Assembly (NCBI GenBank): GCA_034769895.1
Contig: CM068367.1
Coordinates: forward strand, 347,595,611-347,659,610
From: Magicicada septendecula
Taxonomy: Eukaryota > Arthropoda > Insecta > Hemiptera > Cicadidae
DNA: 64,000 nucleotides
Direction of reading: 5' to 3'
The position numbers were made by a program, and so were the translations under genes. Below, in pieces: positions 52,144 to 64,000 of the stretch. The number at the start of each line of letters is the position of its first letter. Within the stretch, counting starts at the first letter, position 1. A model generated the notes under the pieces. The model made no database searches. It was not told the origin of the DNA and saw nothing but the letters and a program-made list of their open reading frames with translations.

Positions 52144-52177
52144 GAGGTGTAATAATATTCGGATGTTATTACACCTC
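52144..52177. repeat. Perfect 12-bp hairpin with 10-nt loop
   Basis: GAGGTGTAATAA (52144-52155) and TTATTACACCTC (52166-52177) are exact reverse complements around the loop TATTCGGATG. No T-run follows, and the flanks do not extend the stem, so it is neither a bacterial-type terminator nor an obvious pre-miRNA. Confidence 0.8.
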
Positions 52178-52179
52178 AC

Positions 52180-52470
52180 TTAGAAGGTCGACAGTCGGCA
52201 TCAAAGCAACTGTTATCGTGGTGATTAATTAATGCCATCTTGCATCAGTGTAGTCACGTTGATGGCACATGAGTGGGTCGGTTCCATTGAAGGCATTAAG
52301 CTGCCGTTGATGAGTGGCAATTGTTAATTGTGGCAATACAGCGGCAACGTGGATGCAAAACAGTAATCTCATCTTACTAACGGTGCAATCTGATTGGCGC
52401 ACAGAAACAGTTCCGGGAAGCGCTGCACAATTAAGAACACATTATGACATCACAGGTTTCCGAATTTGAT
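52180..52470. other. Balanced-composition segment, possible intronic enhancer
   Basis: Low in simple sequence, with repeated ATGCCATC/TGATGGCA-like and TTAATTAAT (homeodomain-type) words, and TGGCAATTGTTAATTGTGGCAAT containing a local near-palindrome. It is unlike the AT-rich DNA downstream. The functional reading is inference only. Confidence 0.2.
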
Positions 52471-52899
52471 CTTTTGGGTGTTTTAGTAATACCAATCGCG
52501 TCTTAGCAGTAAGATTTCAGGTATAGGTCTACATATATTGTGGTTACCACATGGTTCAGTTATGTTGACTACGGACAGGTGTGCAGTTGTGACCCAGCGT
52601 GGCATTAATTATTATTACCACTAAAAACGCGACTAAATGGCATTACTGATTATATTGCTATGATTATGATCTATCAGTAACACGTTTAACAATATCAATT
52701 ATTGTATTCTTTAAGAAGAGAAGTTATTGATTTTAATTAAAGCTATATGAGGGTGATCAAATAATAAACTTGTGTTTGCTAACTAGTTCCGATTTAATGT
52801 TCTGCTTTGAAGACCCATCCTAATCACGCAGCATGCATGTAAGAAATTAATTACTGTAATCTATTAGAAAGTAATAATCCAATAAATAAAATATAATTA

Positions 52900-54359
52900 A
52901 ACAAAGCTGTCGTTAAAATGTTTGATTTGTATTCTTGTATTGTGACATCCATATTTTTTAATTTTTGACTTGCAAGTAATGAAGGGACAAAGCAATTCAT
53001 TAAACTAAATGACAAAGATATTTAGATATTGGGAGCCACTTTTCAGGTTTTGGAAAGGTTACTGAACAATGTACGTTGCTTAGATGGAACTGCCTTATGC
53101 ACGAATTCGAAAAAATTTTAATGTGTATATTGTAACAACGTAATAAATTCGTTTACAAAATAATAATTTGTTTGGTGTTTACCAAAAATAAATAATTTTG
53201 GTGGTTTTGTTTTTTGAAAAATATTGTTTAATTGGTTTTTGTTGTTTGTATTTAGTAAATTAATTTTCGTAATTGATTAGTGTAAAAATTTAACTCTTTT
53301 GTTTCTGTTTCTGCTAATTGTATCACTTTACCTTTTTATAATTAACTTCCGCGTTAATTGTATTATCTCCAGCACTAATCGATAGACGGTTCTTCTTCTT
53401 AAATGAGTATTATCCTTCCTTTTTGGTAAAGGCCGCCTTTCGGATAGTCCGTGATCTCAATTTATCTTATTTTTAATTCTATTTATTAAAATTATAAATA
53501 AATAGAAACCAAATTGCAGAAATTTTAGATTTATTAACAATTGTATAATGTATCGAGTGTTAATCGATTATTCAACAGTAGTATCGACTCGTTCTCAGGG
53601 CTGTCGATTAATTCTTTACATCTGTATTTTCTATTAATTATTAGGTTCTTTGAACGGTTATTTTATATATAGTCAGAGAAGGGTAAGGTCAGGAAAGTAT
53701 AACACTTACATGTAAAAAGCTTAAGAATTAAAAATTACAAGTTATTAGTTAATATATAATGTTTATTAAATAAAAATTCGAACCATTGAAGACTGTATGA
53801 TTATGTTGGTAAAGCTCGCTTTGAATTGTTGGGAGTCAATATGGCTGCTCCCGGACTGCATATGTTAAACCGTAGTCGACTCGATGAAAATTTCTTCCAA
53901 TAAATGGTGCCTTTTCAATGTTTCCTCGTCTCCGCAGTTGTGATTATTCCTTCTGGTGTTAGTAGAATGGTTCTGGTTCAGTGTTTTGTGATTCACTTCG
54001 ATTAAATATGTGTGATAATGTTTAATATACTTTGTTAAATAAGGTCGAAACTTGCACTTCTCGTCTCGTTATTAAGAATTATTTATTGTATAGGTTTAAT
54101 TTATTATTTCACTCATTTACTGTTCCGTATTACTTTAGTTTAATTGTGGTATTAAATGTTCTCACTGAGTTTAAGGTTTAAGTTCAAAATTTAGTAATTT
54201 ACGATTTTTCTTTGTAGACTAGGCTTACAGACCGATCGCCATATTTGTCTGCTATATAGGTCAATATAAGCAAAACTCTCTTTCAAGTGTGCTCGACAAG
54301 GTCCAATAATTAACTGTTCTCATTTCCTTTGTCTCCTGAACGCGTCTTAGCCAATTTAA
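52900..54359. other. AT-rich DNA grading into compositional island, no gene seen
   Basis: The sequence becomes increasingly T-rich from about 53100. A small GC-richer patch lies at 53800-53960. No coding sequence is recognised. Confidence 0.4.
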
Positions 54360-56220
54360 TATTAGCAATACATTGTTTTAAATCTGTTTGGCTTCCGCTA
54401 CATTCGGAAAATTTACATTATATTACTGAATATATTTTTGCTATTATTTAATTTTATGAAATACTAAATACATAATCTCTTTCTTTAGTTCATTCTGTTT
54501 GATTTGATACCAAATAAGATAGTTTTACAAAGTTTTTTATCTAAAATGCTATATTTCTTTCATTTTGAAAAAGTAGGCCTTAGAATTTACTTCCTGTCCT
54601 TCCCCAAATGTTTGCCATTTTATATGTTATATTTATGATTGTACTAAATCTCAGATTGACATAAAATGTTTATCTTCCCTTAATTTCTTGTAATTTTATT
54701 AATTGGTTATCCTTTTAAATATTATTCAATAATTTATGACTCCCCACTCTGAATTTTCAGTTATTACATTTGCATTTTTTCTCATAATTCTTCCTATCTT
54801 TTTACAATATCTTTTTAAAGTATAATTTACATTATATTATTCTGTGACTGATTTACCTTACATAAATTTCATCAGTTTACCTAGTGTACTGTACTTGATT
54901 CTTCAATTATAATGTAGTTTAGATTTACCATTAGGCCTAGATTTTATCTGGTTTTACATACAAAGTTTTTTTTTAATAATATAGCTTGTTTATACCCTTT
55001 CTGACCTTCTATTCTAATACAATGTTAATTAACAATTCCTTACTTTACTACAAGAACATTTAGTATTGAATTCTAACTAATAATACATAATAATTATATG
55101 ACATGAAAAACATGGTATTTAATCTGAGACATTCTAGTCTTGATTATTTCTAGTAACTCATAATAAACATTTTATAATAAAAGAATGGTATCCACACTCA
55201 GACATTGCATTCTTGATTAAAACTATTAAACATAATAAACATTTTAGAATATTAGAACATTACTCTCTATTTCCCACATTTAGGTATAGAGTTCATTTAT
55301 TTTAATAGGAACATAACACCTCTGTTCCTTAATTTTAAACCTTTCTTAAAATTACTTGTGTGCAGTCTTATCTGTTTTTTATTTTATTTTAGGGATGCAT
55401 CCCTTGTCACTTTACTTATTAATTACCTGCTCTCTATTTATCTTACTCATTTCAGTGAATGTTATTAGATAAAGAGTGGCAATTTATTAGAAACATTAGT
55501 CTTTGCTCTTCATAATACTATTCTGTCAATGTATTCATGAAGTTAAATTAAAACTTTAAAGTTGTTTAAAGGTACACTTTTATTAAGTTTAAGCATTTAA
55601 TGCACTTTCTTGAAGTTTATTTACTATAATATAATAACTTGCATTTGTCCCCTGTTATTTCTTGATACTATCACTAATCAGTTTTATAGTTTTATGTTAT
55701 CAAGAATTTTATTTATAGAGGACTGTTAAGATTTGTTTTTTATTCATTATACAATATCTTTCCTATGTGCACTTTTACTTATAATTCTAAACACTTTTGT
55801 TTACATTTATTTTACATTAATTCTGTTTTGGGTGTTATACTTTCATTTGTGACATTTAATTTCCTTTGGGGTTTTTGTTTTCTCCTTGCTGGGTTTCCTT
55901 TGAGTATTTGTTGTAGTCTTCTCCTCCTACTAATTTGTATCTTCAAACTCGTTCCTGTTTATTAGGTATTTTGGTTTGTTCTGGGTATTTTCCTTACTTA
56001 CTCCTATCCTACCTGGGTATTTTCTTACTTTATTTTAGTTTTTTAATTTATTTTTCATTACACATATTTGTTGCATAGTTGTTTTTTCTGTATTTTTACT
56101 TCTTCAAGTTATGATTGTATTTTATGGTGATACTTATTTGTTTTCATTTGGACTTTACTTTGATAGTTATTTTAATTGATATTTATTTATGATCATATTT
56201 CATTCTTTATTAAGTGGATA
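54360..56220. other. T-skewed, CpG-depleted island
   Basis: For about 1.85 kb T greatly exceeds A on the given strand, and only a handful of CpG dinucleotides occur, whereas CpG is common in most of the window. Open frames are short and hydrophobic by composition (e.g. 55765-55965). It could be a methylation-eroded insertion, the reverse strand of an A-rich element, or a locally biased transcribed segment. No TIR, LTR or protein motif is visible at the edges. Confidence 0.6.
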
Positions 56221-58680
56221 ATCTGTCATGCTACAATATGAAACGAATCGCATTTATACTTTCACTAGATGAACAGCGTGTTATAAGACATTGTTCACAA
56301 TAATCGTTCCTAAATTTAATAATTTTTCTGGGGGCAAGTAGCTGTTTCTGTGATAGAAAGCAGAAGTACCATAACGTATAGGAAACAAATGGTACGCTAC
56401 GCTGGATGACAGTTCTTATGCTGTCGCCGTCGGACGGTTTTGGAAACGAGCACACAACTGGCGCTTAGTAGAAATGACATGCCTTCCAGAAACGGCAGAA
56501 AGATAAACGCTCATACATAAAAACGTAAAGAAAAACATATGGCCGAAACATATGACTGTAAGGGAAGATAGCGGAGACAGAAAATCAATGGTGGCCGTTG
56601 TCAAGTAGTAGAGTTATCTCAGACGCAGGCCTGGTTGTCAGTCTCTGATGTGAAGTGGGTGCTTCGAACAGCTGTGCCAATCCACAGTACACGTTTATGA
56701 ATGGCTTCCATAGTCAGCTACTCCTTTGGGCAATGCATAAAGCATACAGCCGTGAATAAATCAGATGAATCCTGCAAACCGGCACCTAAGCTGCAGCCGG
56801 CTTTGCTTTGCTTAGTGCTGAGTATTTTACTCCAAACACTGCTCATTAAGAATTGAGTAAGATGAGTGCAGTACTTCTGCAGACTGTAGCCTGTTCCATC
56901 AGCTGTGGTTTTATGAATATTTAATAAATCGTGAATATGATTTGTAAAAAAATTAGTTCGCTTTGTCCGCTTCATTTATCTAAAAAGTTACATCTCAAAA
57001 CTGTTCAGCTTCATTTTTATTCTAATGTTAATTGAAAAGTGGCATACTGCTCGCTTCTCCAAACTGATAAAAGCTTAGTGCTAATTATACGAGTAGGAAA
57101 TACTTGCAGATTATATATAATCGAAGTGCGCTGACGTTAAGATAGAGTTTTAATTAACACGCGACTTCCGTAATTTACTGTCATAACGTTCGTGCAGTAG
57201 ACTTAGTTTTATAAAGATGAAAGATGAACTTGCAGAACAAAATTTAAAAACGGTTCGAATAAAGTTAATTAGTACGAACGGGAATTATTATTTTGTGATT
57301 ATTATTATGGTTATTATTATTATATTCTTACAATAATGCTTATATTTTTATATTATTACTTTTGTTCATCATAAAAAAAACTAGTAGGCCTAACCGTTTT
57401 AAGGAAGTTGGTTATTTATAAATACTCGTATTTTTTTAATGAAATATTAATCCCATTATGCACAGTCTACGCAGAGAATAAAATATGACGGTAAATTAGC
57501 AATGCTATGTGGCAGAGAAAGAAAATCACAGTACACCAACGAACGATGCAGTAATAATAATAATAATTTAAGAGGTTTGATATTTTTTAAACATTTGTCG
57601 GTATCTAATTACATGGATGAGGCAGTTAATTTGTTAAGGACGGTCGGAAACTTGTTTGGCCGACAGCTCTATTTCTGCCTACGGAGAACCGGTTTCCACT
57701 TTAAACCTATTTCCCCAGTTACTTTCAGACACTGAATTAATTAGAACCATTGTAAACCTGCTGAATGTCAGCTTCCTACTACCATACATTTTAACAAATG
57801 CCATATTAATTAAATTAGTTAATTAATCTTGTTTTCTATCTACAGCAGCGATTTCATTTCGTTAACTTTGGATGTTTTGCTTTCACGCGTAAGGAGCGTG
57901 ACGTATGGAAAAAATTGACTCTGAATGTCGTGTGTTTCAACTCCACAAATGAAAGTGTGCAGCAGAGGCAGCATTTTACAGTTTTAAAGTTGAAGTTCGG
58001 CTTTAGTCTTTCGATAATAAACCTTTATTTTTACTTAATAACAGTAATATGAACAAATAATTTTTTATCATGTATACGGGTGTTGGTTGTATTTAAATCC
58101 AAAGCAAGATAATACAGCACATTAGTTTTATCGTCTTTATGTTGTAAAACTCTTAACTTGTAAGAGCTAATTTTATAAGACATTGTGATGTTTTTATAAC
58201 TTTTTTGATGTTTTATTGAACCTTTTAAGGTTAATTGCCAGTAGTCATTCAGATAAAAACATCGTGATGTATTCTAAAAAAAAACTGTCATACTTAAATT
58301 ATGATTTTAGCAGAAATAGATAACGAGCATAGAAAGGATACTGAAATAGAAAGGAGCACTTGAAGTTCGGTATTATATTTCGAATCCACTTTGAATTATT
58401 GAACAAATCTAAACTGAATACAATGACGTTTCTTTAATTAATTATGTTAAATAAGGTTGCTTGGTAAGTCAAGGCAATAACCTTAGGCCCGGGAGTCATC
58501 CCCTCTTAGTTGTGTAGCAAAATGAGAATTATCAGCACTGAGAGATCGCTGTTGTCGTAACTTTGCTATTTTAATGGTCTGCAGTAAAGACACAAACAAA
58601 TGTTTTGTTTAACTGTGTAAGTACGTTTCTGTACCCGCCAGTGTGGTGTGCGTTTGTGAGACAGATTGAAAGCGAGGAAG
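56221..58680. other. Intron, no gene seen
   Basis: Composition returns to the window norm at about 56220. The stretch 56230-57000 is more balanced and contains short frames on the minus strand without family resemblance. Downstream is AT-rich, with a T/A trinucleotide-rich stretch at about 57288-57350. Confidence 0.4.
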
Positions 58681-58688
58681 ACAGGGGG

Positions 58689-58733
58689 GAGAGGGAGAGA
58701 GAGAGAGAGAGAGAGTGTGAGTGAGTGAGAGAG
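58689..58733. repeat. (GA)n microsatellite followed by CG tract
   Basis: GA repeats with a GTGAGTGAGTGA interruption, immediately followed by a GCGCGCGC tract (about 58740-58749). The pairing of GAGA and CG-alternating tracts also occurs, more loosely, at 46.2 kb. Confidence 0.92.
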
Positions 58734-59868
58734 TACAATGCGCGCGCGTGCTTCTTCAGCTTCAGCGCTGCGTTTCGTCGACTAACAAATTACGTTTAAG
58801 TAAGCTTCCGTTTAGGCTACTGCGCCTAATAGCCTCTTGAAAATGTGAAATAATGTTAACAAGACGTTAGGCATTTCCATCAGAATGTATTATTCATTCT
58901 GTAACGTACTTGTAACAACCACGCGGTCTTCAGCTTTCATCAAATTCAAATGTGGATCAGCTGAATTGTGTACCGTATTTATACGCTGAGACAATAATAT
59001 TATTAAAATAAATTCTCGCATTGTTTTCTTTTCATGCGGCGCGACTGTTTTGAATGAGCTCTGAAACATCGTAAACTGCCTTTGAAAGTCTTGAATAACG
59101 TTGTTGTTTAGTATAAATGTTTCGCCATGTGTTCTTTTTATTTATTTAGTTCATCTTCTTTCAAAAACGTCGAGAAAGAAACACTTTACAGGAAAGAAAT
59201 AGGCGGCGAAGAGAGGGGGAAAAGCTTTCTGAGTTGCCACAGTGAATTCTTTAATATTTATCCACCCATGAATTTTCTACAGTACGCCATGACGCTGCTC
59301 TGTTCAGCTTTTGTTGGAATCCTTTTTTTCATTTGTTCGTTATAGAACTTTTGCATCCGTAGTATAAATTTACGTGTGCTTATAATACTTGAACTTATTT
59401 TCAGAAAGTCGTAAGGCATATTTAGTGGTGATGAAAGTTATACACGCAAAACGTTGGGTTACTAAAAACCGACGTTTATTGATAAAATCTGATTTTTACC
59501 ATTGGTTTCATATATTTAGTCTATTATTGATCTATTATTTTATATTCTGTTTTATATAATATTTACTATTAGTTTAGATTATTACGTAAAACGGCATTGC
59601 CTAATCCTTGAAGTGTAGAAGAAAAAGATGAAGACATAAAACGGTTAGTAAATTACTATCGTTATAAATTAATGTAGGACCCATGTAACAATACATCAGT
59701 ATAGCATGTTAACATACAAAAATATGTGTAGATAATTATAGGCACATAGAAGTATTTAGTTAATATAACAAAATCTTCACTCATTTTATTTAATTATCTA
59801 CCGTCATGCAAAATTGCGTTCAGACTATCTGTCCTATTTAAAGACTATGAAAATACTCGTAAAAATGG

Positions 59869-59870
<2 letters not shown>

Positions 59871-59955
<85 letters not shown>
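59871..59955. repeat. (GT)n microsatellite
   Basis: About 42 uninterrupted GT dinucleotides, the longest pure GT run in the window. The open frame reading Val-Cys across it is an artefact. Confidence 0.98.
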
Positions 59956-59956
<1 letters not shown>

Positions 59957-59959
59957 TAA

Positions 59960-61604
59960 ATCCTTACACTGCTTGTTAGATCAAATAAACTTTATTATGA
60001 ACACATTTTTAATTAATACGTAATAATTTTTGGTAGTAGGCTGGAACTTAACATGTGCGCGAATTCAAGGTTTATTAAAAAAAAGACGATTATTAGCAAT
60101 TTCGTGTACTATCCGTTAAAACACTGTAAATCATGCAGATAAAATAGTGTTATGAAAGGATGTCAAAACTGAAAGTAATTAGGAACCATACAAAAAAAAG
60201 TTTTGTTTTGTTTTGTAAATTCCTTGTGGAAAACTGGTTTCAAATGTTAGTTTTTATTTTTGTACGCAGTTACTATGTACCAAGGACTTAGTCTTGTCGG
60301 ATAATTATTTGTTAAGTAAAATTTATTAAATTACCAGATCAGAAATTAATTTTTCCTGCGATTTTATGTCCACGTTTCTTCTTAATCGTATCGTAAATAA
60401 CGAAGTTTTTACCTATATTGATGTTCATTATTTTTCTGTAGTTAATGTTTGCTAATATTAAGCTTCCTTCTCGTCCAAATGCTGGATCAGAAACGGTGTA
60501 AAGCTTGTTCAGAAGTGGTGGATAGAAGTGGAATCGATAATTCTCCACAGCATCTGAAAATCACGCTTATTTTGGACAAGTAAATCAAGCGTAATCAACT
60601 GTAACAGAATTCAAGGATATTTGAAAACAGGATATTTGTTCAGATTGTAAGTGTAAACCCAATGGAAAGTAAGTCGTGAAGGACTACAGCTGAGACGCTA
60701 GACAGTCGATATTTATTCGCCGAGAAATCCAACTATGTTTAGATGGAAACGGTGATCAAGACAGTTTACATAGAACAGGACAGTCGCAAACATATGTTTG
60801 GAGAACCGCTTTACATGTTTACAATACTTCCATGATGAAATTCTCTTCAAAACTCAGCAGTATAACGTTTACGTGTATAGAAAACGTGCAAGGTTTTTGT
60901 GACACGAGAGAACACGGTAACTCTGTCCACGGAGTAACGTGGAATAAATCGGCGCGCGGCGAGCGAGGACGGGAGATGTTATTACATGTTGCACGTAGGC
61001 CTAACATTATCACAGCATAACATTAAATCGAGTCACAACTGTACGGTAATTACTTGTGCGAGGGAAAATGTATCCAGCCAGGCTAGGCTAGATGGGTAAT
61101 TCAATACGGGCGTTTCGCTTTCGTTTTTGTTACAGCCTGTACAATGGCGCGGTGAGCATGCAGCGTGACGGAGCGGTTCCCAGTCACCTTCACGCCAACT
61201 GCGACACCGGCTTTTTGGAAATTCGAGATGGCTTCAGAAATCCGAAACGGACACGTAACACACGCACGCCGATTGGACGATGGCCTGCTCAGAGTTTCTT
61301 TTGGAAAACGTTTCAGCTAATTAGAATTCGCCGGACGCCGAACTAGTTCGTGGAAACGAATTGTTCGAGAAGTGACACAGCGCGTTACGTAAATCCTTGA
61401 AATGACCCATTCCACTGAATAAACATTACTCATTCAATTTTCGTCTGAGGAAGGCAGCATGTTCTCTCTACGTGATTCAGTTCTAAAATTAACGACAAGT
61501 AGGCTATATGTTATATAACTGACAGCTTAATTGCTTTCCTCTTCAGCGTGTGTGGCATTCTAACATATGGGTTTCGCAAGTTTGATGTACACACGATGAC
61601 AGTA
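59960..61604. other. Intron, no supported exon
   Basis: The stretch 60880-61380 is CpG-richer. A TTTCGTTTTTGTTACAG acceptor-like site at about 61120-61136 precedes GC-rich sequence, but the exon-1 phase runs into a stop after six codons, so it is not called as an exon. Confidence 0.4.
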
Positions 61605-61780
61605 TGTCCGTTATCGTATTATTTGTTACCAGGGAGAATCAAAACATACGTTTGCGGACTGTCCGTAAACTCCGGATTAAGTTTATCTATTTTGTCCGTT
61701 ATCGTATTATTTGTTACCAGGGAGAATCAAAACTTACGTTTGCGGACTGTCCGTAAACTCCGGATTAAGTTTATCTATTT
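61605..61780 (+). repeat. 88-bp tandem duplication
   Basis: Two adjacent 88-bp units (61605-61692 and 61693-61780) differ at one position (CATACG versus CTTACG). Each unit contains the near-palindrome GTTTGCGGACTGTCCGTAAAC. The near-identity indicates a recent local duplication. Two units only, with no spacers, rules out a CRISPR-like array. Confidence 0.97.
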
Positions 61781-62235
61781 TGCCACAGTGCTTTCTGACA
61801 AGCGATAATTATTGTTAGAGTGATGTCTGTTAAGTTTTCGTTACTTTTGTTTTTTTAGATACGAATTGCCATGTCAAAAATTTGTACTTAAAAAAATGTC
61901 TTTCCACTTATCGTTTCTGTTATAAATTAACACTGCTTACAGAAATAATACACGGTCAAGTACCACGTGAAGATATTGGCTACTTTTTTCCTAATAGGCC
62001 TACGTTTCGAAATATAATTAATTACATGATTATCACCAGATGGTTTGGTATGTATCGTACTATTTATGTCAGAATCCGTTTGTCGTGACCAACTTGAGCA
62101 GGGGAATTATTATTAATGTGAAAATGGGTTTAGCATATGGTTTGTTACATGTTGGTTTTTAATATATCAAAGTAAGGCCATGAAATAACGAGGACATAAT
62201 ATGACCATATTTATTAAACATTAAGTAAAATATTC

Positions 62236-62410
62236 ATTGAAAAATGAAAGTAAGCTTTCACGGCCGGTGTTTATATTATCAGTTATTATAATCTGTGTTT
62301 CCCCGTTGTTACTGAAGATGTCCGTATCGGTATGGACGAAACGTCTGGTGATTAACGAGCACCCTAGACCACGGCCTAACAACCCGGAAAACTGTGATAT
62401 TAAAATTTTT
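62236..62410 (+). mobile_element. Penelope-like/hammerhead-like repeat remnant
   Basis: AAGCTTTCACGGCCGGTGT (about 62251-62269) is followed by CTGAAGA (62312-62318), one nucleotide, and a GTCCGTA-TCGG-TATGGAC hairpin. GAAAC (62338-62342) and GTCTGGTGATTAACGAG come next, and the remnant ends near CCACGGCCTAACAACCCGG. The paired ACGGCC boxes and the CTGAAGATGTCC...GGACGAAACGTCTGG phrase are, from memory, a widespread arthropod repeat linked to Penelope-like elements. The two conserved boxes and a 7-pair stem fit the hammerhead fold apart from one extra nucleotide. No reverse transcriptase or GIY-YIG coding sequence is attached here. Confidence 0.6.
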
Positions 62411-64000
62411 ATTATTTTTTATAGCAGTTACGGGCTTAGTATTTTTATATTTATTCAGATTAGCAATGAAAAAGACGGTTGCAAATTTACAGCAATTCTT
62501 GAGAAATTGTGCTTCACTTGAGGGTAAAATTATTTTACCAGATTATGGTAATCGATAGCGCCTAAGAACTGCTAACAAAATAGTAGCATGCTAATAAAAT
62601 GAAAAACTTATCCATTTTTATTTTCATTTTAGCTGAAAGCGTAGGCCTATACATCAAACGTTTTGCATGCACTCAAAAATTCCATTAATACTCCACTTCA
62701 CAATACAGAATCAATTTACACTATAGGCCTATAATAGTAACAAAAATAAGACGAATATTAATATAGAATTCACAATATATAATAGTTAATTCGAAGCGAC
62801 AGTATAAGATTTTCATTTACTACGTGAAACTTTTTTATGATTACTGTGTAGTAGAAATCGATATCAATGACTGGTAGCAACGAACTGCGCGGAGCTGAAA
62901 ACGTTTCCTTTCGCTGAAGACTGTATAAAGTGAGAGAACAGGCTTTCGGTCTGGCGGAAATTAGCCCTAGTCACGTGATGGGAAGCTGCGCACAGTTATT
63001 AAGAGAATAGCTATTTCGTTCGGAATATTAGAATAGGCTGTAGCACTTAATCCTGACATTGCTTGTCATTTTTTTTACCATTATTAAACGAAGTTTAGTG
63101 AAACGCTTGGTTTTCAGCACGCAACACTAGTTCTGTGTCGTGTTTCGTTCTGTAATTACTTTTTGTTCGGCGCTAAACGTTTAATCGTTCGGTATATCAT
63201 TGAAACGTTACTTTTCGTTTGCTGGCGCACAATACAGTTTCCTTGTCGGTCGTAAGATCGTTTCTATTGTTACAAGACCGTATGTACGCCCATTGTACCG
63301 CTACGTATGAATGTTTTGTACACCTTTTTAGACCAAATCGACGTTTTTAACTACGTTTGCCAGAATATTGTTGTTTTGTTTTAAAAGAAACAAAACACTT
63401 GTAAGAACAGGAAAGACGCTAACCCCCATTGTAGTGTGTGATATTTTGGAAACAGCATATGTTGCTGAATGTCTGTTAACGTTAGAACGTCTTTCCTTAA
63501 GAAATGTGAAAACAAACTTCGTTTTATCTGTCACGATTGCGTTTCCACTCTTGTGCATCATAGTGGTGACAATAGGTGTTATGAAAACCAAGATAATGTT
63601 AATGTTCTTTTGTAACGTTATCACGAATTTAAAAACCCAATTGTTCCATTAAAGAAAACAGGATTCTCTCCCCATACTTTTTAACGACACTACTGTAAAG
63701 ATCCGGTCTCGCATCGGCAAAAGAGGTGTGGAATACAGAATCTGAATAAATTTAATTATATAGATACCGAATAATCAGGTTTAGTGGAAACGAAGCATGC
63801 GGGAAAGGTGCTTGTACTGTGAGATGTACAAGACTCGTTACAGTGATAAAGCTTTCGTTTTATAAAAGGCACAAGGACGCAGACGTGTGTGCTAAATTAA
63901 ACTCAGTTTGGAACTGAAGGCGATCCCTGGATGGAGGTCGGAGGGACGTCAGTTAAACAATAATTATGTCGGCAACATTCCAAATGCGTTATGTCCGATT
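62411..64000. other. Intron, no gene seen
   Basis: AT-rich to the window end. Open frames of 94 and 98 codons overlap on opposite strands at 63328-63652 without family resemblance. No splice-flanked exon can be supported. Confidence 0.45.

Noticed and set aside
59814-60023. Open frame with a long Val-Cys repeat
   Set aside because: It is a translation of the (GT)n microsatellite.
61120-61346. Acceptor-like TTTTTGTTACAG with a following open frame, or a 16-nt micro-exon ending at a GTGAGC donor
   Set aside because: The longer frame needs phase 2, whereas exon 1 leaves phase 1. The micro-exon is in phase but rests on 16 bases with no other support.
61605-61780. CRISPR-like repeats
   Set aside because: Only two directly adjacent 88-bp units without spacers, in eukaryotic DNA. 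It is a simple tandem duplication.

Overview
The window reads as animal nuclear DNA, most likely from an insect with a large, repeat-rich genome. It is AT-rich and mostly non-coding. It holds long CT/GA, GT and (GT)(GC) microsatellites and decayed LINE, mariner, PIF/Harbinger and Penelope-like sequence, with one clear protein-coding exon that ends at a splice donor. The palindrome AGGCCTA recurs far above chance. From memory I associate that habit with cockroach-like (polyneopteran) genomes among insects, though some fish genomes show it too, so the taxon is an inference.

The main gene is on the + strand. A CpG-richer promoter-like stretch (about 13.95-14.3 kb) leads into a first coding exon at 14315-14804. 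It encodes the first 163 residues of a low-complexity protein (polyQ, basic/aromatic patch, two DSG-type Ser/Thr clusters) that I do not recognise. The exon ends in phase 1 at a GT donor. Most of the remaining 49 kb is therefore probably its first intron, unless it contains short exons. One 60-nt, phase-compatible candidate exon lies at 18605-18664. A striking structural feature is a 194-bp block repeated without a visible mismatch at 12651-12844 and 16342-16535, which brackets this exon and its promoter.

Region by region: 0-12.6 kb is intergenic, with microsatellites, a 5'-truncated LINE fragment (about 3.16-3.65 kb) and a hammerhead-like motif (7.58 kb). 12.6-16.5 kb holds the direct repeats, a mariner transposase tail and exon 1. 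16.5-41.8 kb is intron-like, with two more LINE remnants of different types (26.2 kb on the minus strand, 33.9 kb on the plus strand), an inverted-repeat element with 87-bp arms (29.6 kb), and a degenerate tandem repeat of about 124 bp (32.4 kb). 41.80-42.64 kb is a complete, internally deleted PIF/Harbinger transposon with TAA target duplications, 36-bp terminal inverted repeats and the first exons of both its genes facing each other. 42.6-64 kb is intron-like, with a T-skewed, CpG-depleted block (54.4-56.2 kb), an 88-bp tandem duplication (61.6 kb) and a Penelope-like/hammerhead-like remnant (62.3 kb).

I found no convincing tRNA, rRNA, CRISPR array or operon, and no clear evidence of a new multi-gene system. 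The observations most worth checking are the Harbinger element, the identical repeats around exon 1, the recurring hammerhead-like CTGAAGA-stem-GAAA motif and the compositional island.
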